Below, piece by piece: positions 4,820 to 7,204 of a DNA stretch of 7,204 nucleotides (position 1 is the first letter of the stretch; each line of letters opens with the position of its first letter). A program made the translations under genes and the position numbers. The notes under the pieces were generated by a model. The model had not been told where the DNA came from. It searched no databases and was given only the letters and a program-made list of their open reading frames with translations. Origin of the DNA: Myxococcaceae bacterium (GTDB lineage: Bacteria; Myxococcota; Myxococcia; Myxococcales; Myxococcaceae); assembly GCA_018262385.1 (NCBI GenBank), contig JAGSPQ010000165.1, positions 1-7,204 of the forward strand. Reading direction: 5' to 3'.

Positions 4820-6781
4820 CGAACCGAACGCGGGGCCCTCGGGACCCGCGGTCGTCCTCCTCTGCCCGGAGCAGCGCTGAACTCTGTCGGAAAAAAACTG
4901 CTGCTGAGCATCGCCCTGCCCACCCTGGCGCTGGCGCTGGTCGCGTTGGGCTTCCTCTGGCAGCGCACCGACCAGGCGGTGCGCCAGGCGACCCACGACG
5001 AGGCGGTGCGGATGGCCGAGCTGGTGGCGGGCAACTTCTCGCTCGCCGACGCCTCCGACGCCAGGCAGAAGGGCGGGCCGCGGGTGGTGCACCGCGCGGT
5101 GACCCAGACGATGCGCTCGGGCTGGGCCAGCAAGGCCAACGTCTCCTCGCTGCGGATCCTCGATCGCTACGACGTGGTGCGCTGGTCGCGGAAGGTGGAG
5201 GAAGAGGACAAGCCGCTCACCGCGGTGCCCAGAGAGGTGACGAAGGGCACCGAGGTGGTGCTGCCGCTGGGCGGAGTCGCCTGCGCCGGCTGTCACGTCG
5301 GCGAGTCGACGATGCGGGCGGGGATGCTGCAGCTGATCGTCGAAGACGCCTCGCTCCAGCAATCGGTGGCGGGCGGCTTCATCCAGGCGCTGCTGATCCT
5401 GCTGCTGTTCTCGGTGGCGCTGGTGGGCGCGACCGCGGTGAGCCTGCGGATCTTCCTCACCTCGCCCCTGCAGAAGCTGACCGCGGCGATGAAGCGGGCC
5501 GAGGAAGGGGACTTCGTCGCCCGGGCCGAGGAGCGCACCCACGACGAGATCGGCCGGCTGGCGCGCGCCTTCAACCGGATGCTGGTGCGAATCACCTCGC
5601 TCAAGGCCGAGGAAATCGACAACCGGCGGGACCTCGATCACGCCCGCGGAGAGCTCGAGCTCAAGGGCCAGCTCGAAGGCCGCCTCAAGGAGCTGTCGAT
5701 TCTCTACGACGTCGCCCGCGCGGTGACCTCGTCGATCGAGCTCAACGAGGTGCTGCAGAAGATCACCGACACGGTGCCGACGCGGCTCAACGTCCCGAAG
5801 TTCTCGATCATGTTGCTGGGAAAGTCGGGGCTGGAGGTCCGCAAGTCCCACCCGGCCGGCAGCGAGGGGCTGAGCTTCGCGGTGGGCGAAGGGATCTGCG
5901 GTCACGCGGCGGCGACCCGCAAGTCGGTGTACGTGGCCGAGCTCGAGAAGGATCAGCAGCTGTTCCGGATCCGCGGCGGCGCGGGCGCGAAGGGCCGGGG
6001 CAGCCTGCTCGCGCTGCCGATGGTCCACGGCGAAGACCTGCTGGGAGTGCTCAACTTCGAGCGGCCCGAGACGGCCGGCTTCTCGGCCGCCGAGATCGAG
6101 TTCTTCACCGCGGTGGCCGACCAGGCGGCGATGGCGGTGAAGAACGCGCGGCTCCACGAGCAGACGGTCGAGCTGTCGATCACCGACCCGCTCACCGGGG
6201 TCTCGAACCGCCGCCACCTGTTCGCGCAGCTCGAGCTGGAGATCGCCCGGGCCAACCGCTTCGGAACCCAGCTGTCGTTCTTGATGATCGACATCGACTA
6301 CTTCAAGAAGCTGAACGACGCCGCCGGCCACACCGCGGGCGACGGAGTGCTGCGCCACGTCTGCGAGCTGATGCAGGGGAGCGTGCGCCGGGTCGACACC
6401 CTCGCCCGCTACGGCGGAGAGGAGTTCGTGGTGCTGCTGCCCCAGGTGACGCGGGCCGAGGCGCTCGAGGTGGCCGACAAGCTGCGCCAGCTGGTGGAGC
6501 AGGCGCCGATCGCGCACCGGGAAGTCCAGCCGGGCGGCAAGGTCACCATCTCGGTGGGCGTGGCGAACCTTCCGATCGACGCGGTCGAGCAGGGCCAGCT
6601 GGTCGACTGCGCGGACGCGGCGCTCTACGCGAGCAAGCGCAGCGGCCGGAACCGGGTGACCACCTACGCGGCGGGAATGGAGATGCACCCGGGGCGAGAG
6701 CGCGGACCCAACGCGCAGAAGCGGCGGATCACCGCAGAGATCCCGGTGGTGGCGGTGGCGGGCGGCTCGACCAAGCCCTGA
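4799..6781 (+). CDS. Membrane diguanylate cyclase with haem-c-like sensor, HAMP, GAF and GGDEF domains
   Basis: Makes c-di-GMP from two GTP at the cytoplasmic membrane under control of a periplasmic sensor. Residues counted from the GTG: TM1 about 34-54; periplasmic domain 55-193; TM2 about 194-216; HAMP about 214-266; coiled linker; GAF about 305-452; GGDEF about 458-622; then a 35-residue tail. The periplasmic domain contains CAGCH (162-166), the CXXCH haem-c attachment motif, just before TM2. The cyclase is intact: DPLTGVSNRR (463-472), metal-binding DIDYFKKLND (498-507), GGEEF (539-543), and an RxxD inhibitory site (Arg530-Asp533) at the canonical distance, so an active, product-inhibited enzyme is expected. 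The start is uncertain. GTG 4799 is the only conventional in-frame start before TM1, but it overlaps a TTGACA box. CTG 4877, preceded by GGAG at 5-nt spacing, would give a typical short basic N-terminus (NSVGKKLLLSIAL). The gene ends 4 bp from the convergent response-regulator gene. Confidence 0.93.
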   Translation: MRHDADTRTERGALGTRGRPPLPGAALNSVGKKLLLSIALPTLALALVALGFLWQRTDQAVRQATHDEAVRMAELVAGNFSLADASDARQKGGPRVVHRAVTQTMRSGWASKANVSSLRILDRYDVVRWSRKVEEEDKPLTAVPREVTKGTEVVLPLGGVACAGCHVGESTMRAGMLQLIVEDASLQQSVAGGFIQALLILLLFSVALVGATAVSLRIFLTSPLQKLTAAMKRAEEGDFVARAEERTHDEIGRLARAFNRMLVRITSLKAEEIDNRRDLDHARGELELKGQLEGRLKELSILYDVARAVTSSIELNEVLQKITDTVPTRLNVPKFSIMLLGKSGLEVRKSHPAGSEGLSFAVGEGICGHAAATRKSVYVAELEKDQQLFRIRGGAGAKGRGSLLALPMVHGEDLLGVLNFERPETAGFSAAEIEFFTAVADQAAMAVKNARLHEQTVELSITDPLTGVSNRRHLFAQLELEIARANRFGTQLSFLMIDIDYFKKLNDAAGHTAGDGVLRHVCELMQGSVRRVDTLARYGGEEFVVLLPQVTRAEALEVADKLRQLVEQAPIAHREVQPGGKVTISVGVANLPIDAVEQGQLVDCADAALYASKRSGRNRVTTYAAGMEMHPGRERGPNAQKRRITAEIPVVAVAGGSTKP

Positions 6782-6785
6782 CGTT

Positions 6786-7202
6786 TCAGTGGGTCGCGAA
6801 GCCGACCAGATCGAGCAGCTTGTTGAAGTCGAGCGGCTTGCTCATCGTCAGCGCGATGCCCTTGCGCATCCCCTTCTCGCTGATCTCTTCCGAGTGCCAG
6901 GCGGTGACGAGGATGATCGGCAGGTCCTTGAGCCGCGGCACGGCGTGAATCTGCTGGGCGAAGGTGATCCCGTCGACGTGCGGCATCATCAGGTCGGTGA
7001 TCACCAGCTTGATGTCGTCGGTGTGAAGCATGTTCATCGCTTCGATCGGCGAGGGCGCGGTGAGCACCGCGTACCCGTGCTTGCCGAGGAACTTCGCGAT
7101 CAGCGTCGCCTGGGCAACGTCATCGTCGACGACCAGAATCTTGATCGCAGTTCCCGGCGGCACGGCGAAGGGTCTAACACAGCAGGCCCGGAACGAGGAC
7201 AT
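6786..7202 (-). CDS. Single-domain response regulator (CheY-like receiver)
   Basis: A stand-alone phosphoacceptor domain of the two-component family, cytoplasmic, with no attached output domain. Numbering from the ATG at 7202 gives 138 residues. It shows the acidic pair Asp26-Asp27 in ILVVDDD, the phosphoacceptor Asp70 in VITDLMMPHVDG, Thr100 in ILVTAW, and Lys122 in MSKPLD, so all receiver active-site residues are present. It ends soon after the final helix. The start is unsettled. The ATG at 7202 lies two bases from the window edge, so its upstream context cannot be judged; the first 13 residues (MSSFRACCVRPFA) are unlike receiver sequence. A GTG at 7163 would give 125 residues beginning with PPGTAIKILVVDDD, a more usual length. 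The gene converges on the diguanylate cyclase gene with a 4-bp gap. Proximity suggests a shared signalling theme, but convergent genes are not co-transcribed and no partner kinase is visible. Confidence 0.92.
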   Translation of the reverse strand: MSSFRACCVRPFAVPPGTAIKILVVDDDVAQATLIAKFLGKHGYAVLTAPSPIEAMNMLHTDDIKLVITDLMMPHVDGITFAQQIHAVPRLKDLPIILVTAWHSEEISEKGMRKGIALTMSKPLDFNKLLDLVGFATH

Positions 7203-7204
7203 TG

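Noticed and set aside
4891..4897. A run of seven A bases near the start of the cyclase, resembling a slippery A-AAA-AAA heptamer.
   Set aside because: No alternative frame leads productively into or out of it (the nearby short frame stops at 4880), and the in-frame reading GGA AAA AAA CTG is a normal basic N-terminus.
4769..6688. A 639-codon minus-strand open frame opposite the diguanylate cyclase.
   Set aside because: Its translation is rich in His, Arg, Gln and Leu with no domain, and the plus strand carries intact HAMP, GAF and GGDEF motifs over the same bases.
1..7204. CRISPR arrays, tRNA or rRNA genes, insertion sequences, phage or defence genes.
   Set aside because: No spaced repeat series, tRNA-like cloverleaf, transposase or nuclease domain was recognised, and coding sequence occupies nearly the whole window.

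Overview
The window is gene-dense, GC-rich bacterial chromosome with no sign of mobile DNA. The protein families point to a deltaproteobacterium, probably Myxococcota or a neighbour. The main pointers are a LysM protein of the 'GDTLWDLS...PWYWPKVW...NPHWIYPG' type, a YbgF/CpoB-like lipoprotein, a TolQ/ExbB-type proton channel, and a diguanylate cyclase with a c-type haem motif. This placement comes from protein resemblance and base composition; no rRNA or other marker gene is present.

Layout. Five genes lie head to tail on the minus strand. In transcription order they are pgeF (4761 to 4033), a TPR/coiled-coil lipoprotein (3937 to 3161), a secreted LysM protein (3164 to 2001), dprA (1948 to 833) and a TolQ/ExbB/MotA-family gene (747 to 10). 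The TPR and LysM genes overlap by an ATGA. The other gaps are 52 to 95 bp and show no convincing terminator, so co-transcription is possible. The TolQ-like gene also has a good sigma70-like promoter of its own, and its usual ExbD/TolR partner would lie beyond the left edge. On the plus strand, divergent from pgeF, is a membrane diguanylate cyclase (4799 to 6781). It converges, with a 4-bp gap, on a single-domain response regulator (7202 to 6786, minus) at the right edge.

How the genes fit together. The minus-strand group is mainly cell-envelope work: peptidoglycan precursor quality control (PgeF), periplasmic TPR and LysM proteins, and a Tol/Exb-type energiser. DprA, which handles incoming single-stranded DNA in transformation, is embedded among them. 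The right-hand part is signalling. The cyclase carries, in order, TM, periplasmic sensor with CAGCH, TM, HAMP, GAF and GGDEF, with intact catalytic and inhibitory sites. It probably turns a redox, ligand or haem signal into c-di-GMP.

Most notable points: the CXXCH motif in the cyclase sensor; the conflict between its only conventional start codon and an overlapping consensus -35 box; a GC-only hairpin abutting the dprA start codon; and a 14-bp dyad upstream of the lipoprotein gene. No wholly new multi-gene system is evident. The region looks like ordinary core chromosome with a few unusual regulatory details.
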